From: Paenibacillus polymyxa
GTDB lineage: Bacteria; Bacillota; Bacilli; Paenibacillales; Paenibacillaceae
Reading direction: 5' to 3'
Assembly: GCF_015710975.1 (NCBI RefSeq)
Contig: NZ_CP049783.1
Coordinates: 2,353,501-2,417,500, forward strand
Length of the DNA: 64,000 nucleotides
The notes below the pieces were generated by a model that saw only the letters and a program-made list of their open reading frames with translations, had not been told where the DNA came from and ran no database searches. Each line of letters begins with the position of its first letter. Positions within the stretch are counted from its first letter, which is position 1. Positions 55,085-63,717 of this stretch are shown in pieces. The translations under genes and the position numbers were made by a program.

Positions 55085-57202
55085 ATGAAAATTGCAGTAT
55101 ATGCAGTCAGATATAAAGGGAATTGGAATCTTCGATTATCTGTGGATATTCGAGTAGATATGACATGGTGGTGGTGTCAAGATAAGCACCAGGAGAATGC
55201 TGTCGAAAGGTGGGTGTTATTAGGAGACGAGCTTCCCTTGTCTTGGGGAGTAAGCCTGTGTGGAGGATTTAGGGAGTTAGCAGAGATGGAGCGGTGGGGG
55301 GATCGACAATGGTGGGCCTATACTCTTGCACAGCTAAAGAATGAGTTGGTTCTTGAATCTTCTAATGGAGAACGGATCTTATCTGGAGGAGTAGACAATA
55401 TATACATTTGGGACCGGCACCAAGGATGGGTTTCACGCACTCAACATGGGAATGAGGAACAAGAAACAATAGGAACTGTACGTTCTATTCAAAACCGGAA
55501 GCTCGCCACGGGAGTAAATGGATTGGATATGGAATGTTTAACACGACAAGCGAACGAGCTGACTCATTTGTTGGCAGGACGCCAGTTGCTTGTTCCTGAA
55601 GCTGAAGCATTGCTAGCAGAGGCAGCCCCGGATTTGGAGCATACTTGGCGTTCAGCTGCGCAACTTGCATATCTGCAAGGCCGACTCAGCTTTGCTGCTG
55701 GTCTGGCTCCAGCACCACGTGCGCGCTGGTCTGCCGCGCGTAGACAGGAACTCCGCTGCAACCGTTGTGGCAGCGAAAAGGTGCACCGCACAAGCTGCGC
55801 ATCGTGCGGTCGTAAGGCGTGCGCCTACTGCGAGACATGTCTGACGCTTGGACGCAGTCGTGAGTGCTCGTTGCTGCTGCGCGGTACAGCGAAACTTGCC
55901 ATGCCGCGCACGGCAGAGACAGCCCCGGCGACGAATCTCGACCGCTGGGGGCTGAGCCCTGCGCAACGTGCCGCCGCCGAAGCAGCGCTGCGCTTTTTGG
56001 CCGCACCACCCGGCGGGGTGCGAAAATGCTCTCGCCTGGTAGGCTGGCAACGAGCGCACGAATTATTCCGGCGCAGCATGCGTGCGCGCCAGGAATCAGG
56101 TGCTGCCGCTGCGCATGGCAGCACTCTTGCCCTCAACGAGCAGTCATCGCCCAAATCTGGCGAGCGTGCTTGGGAGATTGCTGGCCGGCAAGTACCCGAT
56201 TCTGCGGCCGAACGATTTCTGCTCTGGGCCGTGACTGGCGCGGGCAAGACGGAAATGATGTTTCCGCTTTTACAGCATGTGTTGGAGCGCGGAGGGACAG
56301 CGCTCGTAGCAACACCGCGCCGTGATGTGGTATTGGAATTGGCACCTCGCTTGGCAGTTGCGTTTCCCCAGGTTAGCATGGTGACGCTTTATGGAGGGAG
56401 TGCAGAACGGTGGCAAAGGGGACAACTGACACTGGCAACAACACATCAGCTGTTGCGTTATCGCCAGGCTTTTGATTTGGTTGTAATTGACGAGATTGAT
56501 GCATTTCCTTATCACAATGATCCAATGCTTGCCTTTGCTGCCCAAGCAGTATGTAAGCGGGAAGGAAAGTTTATTTATTTGTCTGCTACGCCACCGCGCC
56601 CCTTGCAGAAAGAGGCTGCACGTGGTCAACTGCCACATGCCAAGGTTCCCGTTCGTTTTCATCGTCATCCCCTACCTGTCCCAATTCGTTTGGGGACTCC
56701 TCCAGTGCATCAGTGGCTGCAAAAAGGTCAGCTTCCTGCTTCATTTGTTCAGCGCCTAAACGTATCCATTCAACGAGGGGCGCAGGTCTTTCTATTTGTG
56801 ACACGAATCTCACATATTCAAGGCCTTGTGGAACTGCTGATTAGACAATTTCCTGATATACCTATCGCCGGCACCTCATCGCAGGATGAAGAACGAACCA
56901 CTAAGGTGCGTTTATTTCGGGCTACTGAAATACGTGTGCTGGTTACAACCACTATTTTGGAGCGGGGAGTGACTGTTCCGCGGAGTGATGTGTATGTACT
57001 AGACGCGGACAGCAGTCTTTTTGATGAAGCATCCCTTGTCCAAATGGCTGGCCGCGCGGGAAGATCTAAGGATGACCCATGTGGTAGTGTTATTTTTATA
57101 TCCCCTCAATGGACTAGTGGTCAAAAGAGAGCGATTAAACAGATTAAACGTATGAATGCACTGGCTCGGAAAAAAGGATATCTGAAATTGGTGAAGCACT
57201 AA
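55085..57202 (+). CDS. comFA: Late competence helicase ComFA, extended N-terminus
   Basis: ComFA is a DEAD-box-like ATPase for uptake of transforming DNA. The 705-residue protein has a four-cysteine zinc-finger-like region (CNRCGSEKVHRTSCASC and CAYCETC, about 223-262), a Walker A VTGAGKTEMMFPLL near 383, a DEID box in VVIDEIDAFPYHND near 468, LSATPPRPL, and a C-terminal helicase domain ending VQMAGRAGRSKDDPCGSVIF. It is about 240 residues longer than B. subtilis ComFA, the excess before and around the zinc finger. The region 55680-56260 is markedly GC-rich compared with the rest. The ATG follows GAGAGGAGAG. comFC is downstream. Confidence 0.88.
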   Translation: MKIAVYAVRYKGNWNLRLSVDIRVDMTWWWCQDKHQENAVERWVLLGDELPLSWGVSLCGGFRELAEMERWGDRQWWAYTLAQLKNELVLESSNGERILSGGVDNIYIWDRHQGWVSRTQHGNEEQETIGTVRSIQNRKLATGVNGLDMECLTRQANELTHLLAGRQLLVPEAEALLAEAAPDLEHTWRSAAQLAYLQGRLSFAAGLAPAPRARWSAARRQELRCNRCGSEKVHRTSCASCGRKACAYCETCLTLGRSRECSLLLRGTAKLAMPRTAETAPATNLDRWGLSPAQRAAAEAALRFLAAPPGGVRKCSRLVGWQRAHELFRRSMRARQESGAAAAHGSTLALNEQSSPKSGERAWEIAGRQVPDSAAERFLLWAVTGAGKTEMMFPLLQHVLERGGTALVATPRRDVVLELAPRLAVAFPQVSMVTLYGGSAERWQRGQLTLATTHQLLRYRQAFDLVVIDEIDAFPYHNDPMLAFAAQAVCKREGKFIYLSATPPRPLQKEAARGQLPHAKVPVRFHRHPLPVPIRLGTPPVHQWLQKGQLPASFVQRLNVSIQRGAQVFLFVTRISHIQGLVELLIRQFPDIPIAGTSSQDEERTTKVRLFRATEIRVLVTTTILERGVTVPRSDVYVLDADSSLFDEASLVQMAGRAGRSKDDPCGSVIFISPQWTSGQKRAIKQIKRMNALARKKGYLKLVKH

Positions 57203-57288
57203 ATGCATTAAATAAAAAAAGTTTTTTTGGAAATGTGAAACCTGAAACAATGTCGGTACGTAAACTACCAAGAAAGGTGCATTTTGGT

Positions 57289-58119
57289 ATGGAGATGTTT
57301 CCAAGAACCCGTTTGTTTTTGAATTGGTTATTCCATCGTCAGTCGCAAACATGTGTTGCTTGCGGCACTCTCACAGGTCATTTTTCCGAATTTACTGGGC
57401 TTTGTACTCATTGTTCGACCCAAATTCCTTGGGTTTACAACATTCGTTGTGCACATTGTGGACGTCCGACGTCTTGTCCAGATTGCGTCAGGCCCGACCG
57501 ATTAGTGCGTTATTATGTATGTAATCGGAGTGCAACCAGTTATACGCCGATGATGAAAGAATGGATTGGACAGTTTAAATACCGCGGCAATGAAAAGTTT
57601 GGCCCCCTGCTGGGCGAAATCATGAACCGTGCCTATCAGGCGATGAGACATGAGTTTGCAGGTCATAAATGTAATCGTTTCAAGCAATCTTTGTGGGATG
57701 TAGATATAGTGACCTGTGTCCCGGTAAGTGAAAAGAGGCTGACAGAGCGTGGCTTTAATCAGGCTGAAATTTTGGCAGAAGAGATTGCAAAGCGAAATAA
57801 GCTCCCCTTTCTACCTTTACTTGTTCGCCCGCAAGATACAGGGAAGCAAAGCTTTAAATCAAAAAATGAACGCATGAATACAATGAATAATGCATTTTCT
57901 GTTCACCCCAATATGATGAATTTGATGAAATCCTTTACTTTAAAAGCTGAATCTCGACGTGCTACGGAGGAGTGCACGCACTCCGTTACAATTTTGCTTG
58001 TAGATGATATTTATACAACGGGGAGTACATTGCAGGCGTGTGCACGTGTTTTGAGAGAAAAGGCATTAGAACGAGGAGTACATTTGGCTATCTTTTGCCT
58101 GACTCTAGCGAGATCATGA
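57289..58119 (+). CDS. comFC: Competence protein ComFC (phosphoribosyltransferase-like)
   Basis: The 276-residue protein has an N-terminal zinc-binding cluster (CVACGTL, CTHCS, CAHCGRPTSCPDC) and a C-terminal phosphoribosyltransferase fold with the PRPP loop ILLVDDIYTTGSTLQACARVL. ComFC (GntX family) acts with ComFA in DNA uptake. The start ATG 57289 is preferred because AAAGGTG lies 9 bases upstream; the frame opens at GTG 57235. It follows comFA closely, probably in the same transcript. Confidence 0.9.
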   Translation: MEMFPRTRLFLNWLFHRQSQTCVACGTLTGHFSEFTGLCTHCSTQIPWVYNIRCAHCGRPTSCPDCVRPDRLVRYYVCNRSATSYTPMMKEWIGQFKYRGNEKFGPLLGEIMNRAYQAMRHEFAGHKCNRFKQSLWDVDIVTCVPVSEKRLTERGFNQAEILAEEIAKRNKLPFLPLLVRPQDTGKQSFKSKNERMNTMNNAFSVHPNMMNLMKSFTLKAESRRATEECTHSVTILLVDDIYTTGSTLQACARVLREKALERGVHLAIFCLTLARS

Positions 58120-58242
58120 GTCTAAATTTCTATTATATTCCATAATTTTATGCTTGAAACTATGAAAAAAAGGTTATAATTCTTTTGAAAGAAGGATTAA
58201 ATGATAGAGTATAAGCCTTTTAATCCGTACAATCAGCAGAAT

Positions 58243-58272
58243 TTGACAACAAGCTAGAGAGAGGTATATAAT
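58243..58272 (+). promoter_or_regulatory. Strong promoter upstream of the LysM gene
   Basis: TTGACA, 18 bases and TATAAT. The transcript would begin near 58279 and contain a small possible reading frame before the LysM protein gene. Confidence 0.75.
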
Positions 58273-58310
58273 AAAAATATAGAGACGAACAAAAAGTTAG
58301 GAAGTGAGGG

Positions 58311-58406
58311 ATGAAATCAGAATATTTCAATTTAGAGGTTGATTTTTTTGGAAAAGAGGAGTACAATTTCTATCTGTTGATAGCTAACATGATTGGTAAT
58401 AAGTGA
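58311..58406 (+). CDS. Possible 31-residue leader peptide
   Basis: ATG 58311 follows AGGAAGTGAGGG and gives MKSEYFNLEVDFFGKEEYNF and eleven further residues, ending at TGA 58404-58406. It lies between a strong promoter and the LysM gene. Just after it are an eight-base direct repeat TAGCTAAC (58381 and 58408) and a stretch whose other frame reads like a helix-turn-helix fragment. It could be a true small protein, a regulatory leader or decayed sequence. The rest of 58120-58502 is AT-rich. Confidence 0.3.
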   Translation: MKSEYFNLEVDFFGKEEYNFYLLIANMIGNK

Positions 58407-58502
58407 TTAGCTAACGACAAAAGAGCGGACATTGGGAGTGTCTCGCTCAGTAGTAAAGCAGTTAATTAAAATTTAAAGCTAAAAAGAGGAGAGAACAAAA
58501 TC

Positions 58503-58973
58503 ATGAAAAATGTAATGAAAAAAGTAGCAGTTTCTAGCATGTTGGCAGTTAGCTTAGGTGCAGTATCTTTGTTGAGTCCACTTGCAACAGGTCAAGTATT
58601 GGCAAAATCTGGTTCGGATTACGAAAAACAACAATTGGAAGACCAAATCATGAGAGAACAACAAGAAGCTGCACAAAAAGCATTTGAAGCTAAGTTCTTT
58701 AAAACTGAAACTACTGAGAACACAACAACTACAACACCTGCTCAATCGACAACAGAGAACAACAACCAAACAACAAGTACCAAACCAGCAACAACTACAA
58801 CTGAAGCACCAGCAACAACTGTAAAAACAATCACTGTAAATGTTCAAGAAGGTGACACACTGGCTTCTATTGCTGAAAAATACGGTGTAACTGTCGAAGA
58901 ACTGGTTAAAATCAACAACCTGGTTAAAGTTGGCCAAGAACTGCAAGTGCCACAAACAAACACAAATAAATAA
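58503..58973 (+). CDS. Secreted LysM-domain protein
   Basis: The 156-residue protein has a signal peptide (to about GQVLA-K, residue 34), a helical charged stretch (EKQQLEDQIMREQQEAAQKA), a Thr/Asn-rich linker (about 72-104), and a single C-terminal LysM domain (about 108-151) with VQEGDTLASIAEKYGVTVEE and INNLVKVGQELQVP. LysM binds GlcNAc-containing glycans such as peptidoglycan. There is no catalytic domain, so it may be a wall-bound accessory protein. GAGGAGAG precedes the ATG. Codon use is biased as in highly expressed genes. Confidence 0.85.
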   Translation: MKNVMKKVAVSSMLAVSLGAVSLLSPLATGQVLAKSGSDYEKQQLEDQIMREQQEAAQKAFEAKFFKTETTENTTTTTPAQSTTENNNQTTSTKPATTTTEAPATTVKTITVNVQEGDTLASIAEKYGVTVEELVKINNLVKVGQELQVPQTNTNK

Positions 58974-59713
58974 TTAACATTATAAACTGTTTTATAAAAT
59001 GTATTTATTAAACCAAGCGTTTGACTATAGTATACGGGAAGGCCTCTATTAAAACAATGCTTTTTTGAATAATTATTTGTAAATTGCTTGTTTTTTTGGG
59101 CTGCAAATTTCCAATGGTACGTCTAGCTTAATTTCAGATAGCTTATAAGTTGAAATGATGTTAGGTGTATGAGATTTATGAATACCCACACTCCATGTGC
59201 GGAGCATTCGTATGGACGCCGATCCCCCGGATTTATAGTATTTTCTTGATTGTGTTCGGGGCACAGGTGAACATGAATTCTTCTGAGGATTGTTTCGCCC
59301 GGTTTTTCCCTCATTTTATTTCTACATTTTAACCATATTCATATATAGCTGTTTAATGATAATGAAGCGCTATTCCCGAGAATAACTGGAATGGCGCTTA
59401 TTTTATTTTTTTCTCTAAAGTACGGAGTAATGTTTGACGATAAATACTCACATGTAATAGGCTGGATTAGAAGGGCTTATTTGCCTCTGCATTTTATGTT
59501 GTTGCATATTAATGTACATAGAAATGGGAGGATTTTTGTCCGTTGAATCTTCCCCTATTATAACTTTTACTATGATAACGTACGAAATGTGGAGTTGTGT
59601 TAAATCTAAAAAACTTTTTTTGAAATATTTGATAGACGGGGCTCTTCGCTATAAGGTAATGTAAGGATAAAAGCAATTAAAAGACCGGAAATTGGAAAGG
59701 GGCGCTACAGAGG
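58974..59713. other. Intergenic stretch with an unexplained GC-rich block
   Basis: This 740-base gap holds no convincing gene. A block at about 59185-59315 is richer in G and C than its surroundings and can form CCCCG...CGGGG pairing. The minus-strand frame over it (59123-59314) lacks a recognisable protein and may be spurious. A terminator is at 59365-59411. Confidence 0.45.
59365..59411 (+). terminator. Terminator upstream of the flagellar block
   Basis: AAGCGCTATTCC (59365-59376) pairs with GGAATGGCGCTT (59388-59399, one G-U pair) and a T-rich tail follows. Confidence 0.88.
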
Positions 59714-60124
59714 ATGAACTTGGATAACTGTCCTCGCTGTGGAAAGCTGTTTATTATGAATGTTAGGGGAATCTGTCAGAACTGTATTAAAGAAATTGAG
59801 GTTGAATACGAACAGTGTGTCAAACATATACGTGAGAATAAAGGTATTCATATGCATGAACTTTCGGAAGCTACAGGTGTCTCTGTTAAACAGATCACGA
59901 CATTTATACGTGAGGGACGTATTTCCATTGCTAATGCGCCCAATATGACGTATCCTTGCGAGGTATGCGGGATACCGATTCGTGAAGGGCATATGTGCGA
60001 TTCTTGTCGAACACGTCTGACTAAAGACCTGAATCAGGCCATACGCGAAAGTAGTAATCAGGATCAAAGCAATAATATGGGCTCAGGTACCTACAGCGCG
60101 ATTGATAAACTTCGCGGAAACTAG
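59714..60124 (+). CDS. yvyF: Flagellar operon protein YvyF (TIGR03826 family)
   Basis: The 136-residue protein has an N-terminal zinc ribbon (CPRCGKLFIMNVRGICQNC), a MerR-like helical middle (SEATGVSVKQITTFIREGR), and a second Cys pair set (CEVCGIPIREGHMCDSC). It matches YvyF, the gene just before flgM in Bacilli, of undetermined function. The ATG follows AGAGG. A terminator-like hairpin overlapping the flgM promoter lies downstream. Confidence 0.85.
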   Translation: MNLDNCPRCGKLFIMNVRGICQNCIKEIEVEYEQCVKHIRENKGIHMHELSEATGVSVKQITTFIREGRISIANAPNMTYPCEVCGIPIREGHMCDSCRTRLTKDLNQAIRESSNQDQSNNMGSGTYSAIDKLRGN

Positions 60125-60154
60125 TACAGGGGAATTAAATACGCATTCAGCTAT

Positions 60155-60207
60155 TCAAAAAGTTTCAAATACCGCCGATAATCTTTATAGAGCTTATCGG
60201 TTTTTTT
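60155..60207 (+). promoter_or_regulatory. Possible sigma-D promoter of flgM overlapping a terminator
   Basis: TCAA, 15 bases, then GCCGATAA (60174-60181) resembles the flagellar sigma-D consensus (TAAA-N15-GCCGATAA). The CCGATAA (60175-60181) of the same element is also the 5' arm of a 7-bp terminator with TTATCGG (60194-60200) and a T-run. Transcription from sigma-D would begin inside the loop, so it would escape the terminator that stops readthrough from yvyF. Confidence 0.6.
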
Positions 60208-60319
60208 ATTTTAGCAACCATGCACGAAATAAAGAAGTAAGGCATAATACGAACCATGTTCGACGCTATGTCGTCTGATACATTCTGACCATATCAAATA
60301 ACTAAGGAAGGTGGAAGTT

Positions 60320-60595
60320 ATGAAAATTAACGAGACCAACCGCATTGGAGCTATTAATCCATATCAGCGAAATATTGAAACAGGACGCCAGGAAGAGCTT
60401 AAGAAGTCCCGCCGTAAGGACGAGGTTTCCATTTCTCCAGAAGCGATGGAAATGCTGAACCGCAGCAGTGATGCAGACCGCGTTAAGAAAATTCAGGAGC
60501 TTAAGCAGCAAGTAGCTTCTGGAACCTATCGTGTGGATGCCGATAAAATTGCAGAGAAGCTATTACCTTTCTTTAAGCAGTCTTCCGAAAGCTAG
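60320..60595 (+). CDS. flgM: Anti-sigma-D factor FlgM
   Basis: FlgM holds sigma-D inactive until the hook is complete, when it is exported. The 91-residue protein has the disordered N-terminal half INETNRIGAINPYQR and the sigma-binding C-terminal part VSISPEAMEMLNR, then VKKIQELKQQVASGTYRV and IAEKLLPFF, the family hallmarks. The ATG at 60320 follows GGAAGGTGG; the frame opens at 60311. flgN follows 10 bases later. Confidence 0.93.
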   Translation: MKINETNRIGAINPYQRNIETGRQEELKKSRRKDEVSISPEAMEMLNRSSDADRVKKIQELKQQVASGTYRVDADKIAEKLLPFFKQSSES

Positions 60596-60605
60596 GTGAA
60601 GGAAT

Positions 60606-61106
60606 ATGCCTTTAGAGCGTTTGATGGATGTGCTGGAGCATCTTAGAGAGGCGCACGAGCAGTTGATTGCATTAGGAACTCAGAAAAAAGAAGCACTGAT
60701 ATCAAATAAGGTTGAGCAACTCATACAAGTCATGAATCAGGAATCGAAGATGTCCAGACACATTGAACAGCTGGATGAACAACGCCTGCAGGCAGCGTAT
60801 GAATTTTTGCAGGAACGTGGTATTAAATCCAAGTTGAATCTTAATATTACAGAGTTGTCTCGTCTTGTGTTCGATGTAGAAGATAAGCAGCGCCTCCTTC
60901 AAATTCAAAAAAATCTTGCAGATACGCTTGGAGAATTGAAAAAATTAAATGAGTTGAATCAACAGCTCATAAAACAGGCGCTTTCCTATATTGATTTTTC
61001 CATTGAGAGTATGTCATATTATGCGGAATCTGAAGCGGTTTATCAGCGTCCAGCTGACAAAAGCACATCAGCTGTACGGGCGGGACTATTTGATACACGC
61101 GCCTAA
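60606..61106 (+). CDS. flgN: Flagellar export chaperone FlgN
   Basis: The 166-residue helical protein has LMDVLEHLREAHEQLIALGT at the N-terminus and a long amphipathic helix pattern throughout, the FlgN/YvyG type. It is the export chaperone for the hook-associated proteins FlgK and FlgL, whose genes follow. Position between flgM and flgK is standard. AGGTGAAGG precedes the ATG. Confidence 0.9.
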   Translation: MPLERLMDVLEHLREAHEQLIALGTQKKEALISNKVEQLIQVMNQESKMSRHIEQLDEQRLQAAYEFLQERGIKSKLNLNITELSRLVFDVEDKQRLLQIQKNLADTLGELKKLNELNQQLIKQALSYIDFSIESMSYYAESEAVYQRPADKSTSAVRAGLFDTRA

Positions 61107-61121
61107 TTGAAGGAGGAAAAT

Positions 61122-62702
61122 ATGGTCTCAACATTTCATGGTATAGAAACAGCAAAAAGAAGCTTGAATACACAAACGGCGGCATTAAATACAACTGGAC
61201 ACAATATCTCAAATGCCAACACAGCGGGTTACTCCAGACAAGTGGTTAGTATGAAGGCTTCAGAATCTATGGAAGCTTATGGTTTGAACCGTTCTGTTGT
61301 ACGAGGTCAAATGGGCACAGGGGTAGAATTCACTGCTATTGAGCGTGTTCGTCAGACGTTTTTAGATGACCAATATCGTAATGAAAACTCCTCTTTAGGT
61401 GGATGGAGTATCCGCTACGATACTTTGAATAAGCTCGAGACGATTATGAATGAGCCTTCTGACACAGGTATGCGAAAAGTAATGGACAATTTTTGGAATG
61501 CTTGGTCGGATTTAAGCCAAGATCCTCAGGACGTAACTAACCGTAAGATTGTTAAAGAAACTACGTTGGCTTTAACGGATGCCTTGAATCAAACAAGTAA
61601 GCAGCTTGATGCGCTGGAGACAGATTTAACTAGTAATATTACTTTAAAAACAACAGAAATGAATTCTCTTCTGCAATCTGTAGCAGATTTAAACGGCAAT
61701 ATTACCAAGTTGGAGTCTTTAGGGGATAATCCAAATGATTTAAGAGACCAGCGAGATTATGCGATTGATAAGTTGTCTAAACTAGCTAACGTGCAAGTTA
61801 CCCAATTAGATAACGGATATCAAGTAACGGTAGCCGGACAAATGGTTGTAACTGGTAGCGAACTTACTCCAGTAACTGCAGACGGCCTTCAGGCTGCTTT
61901 TACAGGTGGCACCTTGACTGGCGGCGAAGTTTACGGAATGGTATTGTCACGTGACAGATATGTTGCGGATTACAAAAATCAGATGAATCAATTGGCGAAT
62001 ACACTGGCTAATGGAAATATTGAAGTGACCCTTCCTAAAGGTACTGTGCTTCCTGAAGGAACGGTGTTGAATACAGGACCGAATAATACAGCGGTTACCT
62101 ACTCTAATGCAAATAATAACCGGACTTTAACAAGCGATTTGAAAGTTACCGTCCAAGGGATCAATGGCCTTCATCAGTTGGGTTATACAATTAGTGGCAC
62201 AACTCCTACTAAAGGGGATGCCTTTTTCACCTCTAAAGATGGTGCTGCGATTACAGCAGGGAATATTACGCTAAATCCTGACATACAAAGTGACCCTAAT
62301 AAAATCGCAACTTCTCTTCGGGTAGATGGCACGGGAACGACCGATGAGAAAGTGATACTCGGAAACAATGCTTTAGCTATGGCTATGGCCAACCTAAAAA
62401 ATGTGAAATTTGATTTTGGAGCAGCTTTATCCAGTCCAACATCAGTGGATGACTATTTTAGCTCTATTGCTGGACAGCTTGGGGTTCAGACTCAGGAAGC
62501 GGAACGTCAATCACAGAACGCACAGCTCCTGACGGAGCAAGTAGATTTGAGTAGACAATCTGTCAGCGGGGTGTCTCTGGATGAGGAAATGTCCAATCTG
62601 ATCAAGTTTCAGCATGCCTATAGTGCATCTTCGCGTTTCATGACAACGTTCGATCAGCTGTTGGATAAGCTGATTAATAGTACAGGCCGTGTAGGCCTCT
62701 AA
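61122..62702 (+). CDS. flgK: Flagellar hook-associated protein 1 (FlgK)
   Basis: The 526-residue protein has the basal-rod-like N-terminus GIETAKRSLNTQTAALNTTG and NISNANTAGYSRQ, and the C-terminal helix SLDEEMSNLIKFQHAYSASS. FlgK joins the hook to the filament. The ATG at 61122 follows AAGGAGG; a TTG at 61107 opens the frame. Length is in the range for Bacilli. Confidence 0.95.
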   Translation: MVSTFHGIETAKRSLNTQTAALNTTGHNISNANTAGYSRQVVSMKASESMEAYGLNRSVVRGQMGTGVEFTAIERVRQTFLDDQYRNENSSLGGWSIRYDTLNKLETIMNEPSDTGMRKVMDNFWNAWSDLSQDPQDVTNRKIVKETTLALTDALNQTSKQLDALETDLTSNITLKTTEMNSLLQSVADLNGNITKLESLGDNPNDLRDQRDYAIDKLSKLANVQVTQLDNGYQVTVAGQMVVTGSELTPVTADGLQAAFTGGTLTGGEVYGMVLSRDRYVADYKNQMNQLANTLANGNIEVTLPKGTVLPEGTVLNTGPNNTAVTYSNANNNRTLTSDLKVTVQGINGLHQLGYTISGTTPTKGDAFFTSKDGAAITAGNITLNPDIQSDPNKIATSLRVDGTGTTDEKVILGNNALAMAMANLKNVKFDFGAALSSPTSVDDYFSSIAGQLGVQTQEAERQSQNAQLLTEQVDLSRQSVSGVSLDEEMSNLIKFQHAYSASSRFMTTFDQLLDKLINSTGRVGL

Positions 62703-62730
62703 ACGTATTCTTATTAGTAGGAGGTAGCGT

Positions 62731-63639
62731 ATGGCGATTCGAGTAACCTCGGGGATGATGAGCATGCAGACGCTCAATAACCTGAATCATAACTACAGCA
62801 ATATGAATAAAATGGAAAACCAGATTACAACTGGACGTAAGCTCAATAAACCTTCAGATGATCCTGTAGGTGTAACTTATGCCCTTCGCTATAGATCTGA
62901 GTTAGCTTCTAATGAGCAATACTCCAGTAATGCAGATGCAGCTGTGAGTTGGTTGGATTTTACGGATTCAACTATGCAGCAAGCTGGAGATGTGATGAAA
63001 CGTCTAAAAGAGCTGACAGTTCAAGCTTCAAGTGGTACTGTTCCTCAATCAGGGTTGGATGCAATTAAGCTGGAGGTCGATCAGCTTAAGGAGCAAATGA
63101 CCAATATTGGGAATAGCCAAATCCGTGGTAAGTATATTTTTAATGGTCAAAAGTATGATCAGGCACCTTATGAGCTTACGAGTACCATTACTAGTTATGA
63201 CCAAATTGACCCAGATCAAGGTGCTGTAAATTATGCTATAGGAGATCAATCCACATTTCGGGTCAATACTAGCGGAAGTGAGTTTTTTGGGGCTTCAGCG
63301 GAAGCTGATAATGTTTTTAAAGTTATGGATAATTTGAGTGCAGCCTTGGCTAGTGGAAACCAAACGGCGATATCAAGTCAGCTCACAGGTATTGAATCCC
63401 GTTACACCAAAATGCAGTCCAGTTTATCAGAAGTTGGAGCGCGCACAAATCGTGTGGAGTTAGTGCAATCGCGTCTGGATGATCGTAATTTAAATTTAAC
63501 AAATTTGCAGTCTAAGACAGAGGATGCGGATATAGCAAGTCTGATGATTCAAGCGACTTCTGCTCAGACTATATATGAAGCTGCTTTGAAATCATCGGCT
63601 CAGATCATGCAGCCATCTCTTATGGATTTTTTGAGATAA
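62731..63639 (+). CDS. flgL: Flagellar hook-associated protein 3 (FlgL)
   Basis: The 302-residue protein starts MAIRVTSGMMSMQTLNNLNH, then GRKLNKPSDDPVGVTYALRY, and ends with the flagellin-like helix ASLMIQATSAQTIYEAALKS, typical of FlgL. It forms the second hook-filament junction ring. AGGAGGTAG precedes the ATG. Confidence 0.95.
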   Translation: MAIRVTSGMMSMQTLNNLNHNYSNMNKMENQITTGRKLNKPSDDPVGVTYALRYRSELASNEQYSSNADAAVSWLDFTDSTMQQAGDVMKRLKELTVQASSGTVPQSGLDAIKLEVDQLKEQMTNIGNSQIRGKYIFNGQKYDQAPYELTSTITSYDQIDPDQGAVNYAIGDQSTFRVNTSGSEFFGASAEADNVFKVMDNLSAALASGNQTAISSQLTGIESRYTKMQSSLSEVGARTNRVELVQSRLDDRNLNLTNLQSKTEDADIASLMIQATSAQTIYEAALKSSAQIMQPSLMDFLR

Positions 63640-63663
63640 AATTTCGTTTTCTTTGACATTTTG

Positions 63664-63696
63664 AAGCTATGGACCAAGGTCTGTAGCTTTTTTATT
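63664..63696 (+). terminator. Hairpin with T-run between flgL and fliW
   Basis: AAGCTA-GACC (63664-63675) pairs with GGTC-TAGCTT (63678-63689) around TG/TG mismatches, followed by TTTTATT. It could partly end the flgK-flgL transcript. Confidence 0.7.
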
Positions 63697-63717
63697 AGAA
63701 CTCTAGGAGGATGAGAT

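Noticed and set aside
58413..58475. Helix-turn-helix-like frame LTTKERTLGVSRSVVKQLIK
   Set aside because: It has no start codon in frame and stops surround it; kept only as a possible relic in the findings.
59123..59314. Minus-strand 63-residue frame with two Cys residues
   Set aside because: No family resemblance; the region is better described as an unexplained GC-rich block.
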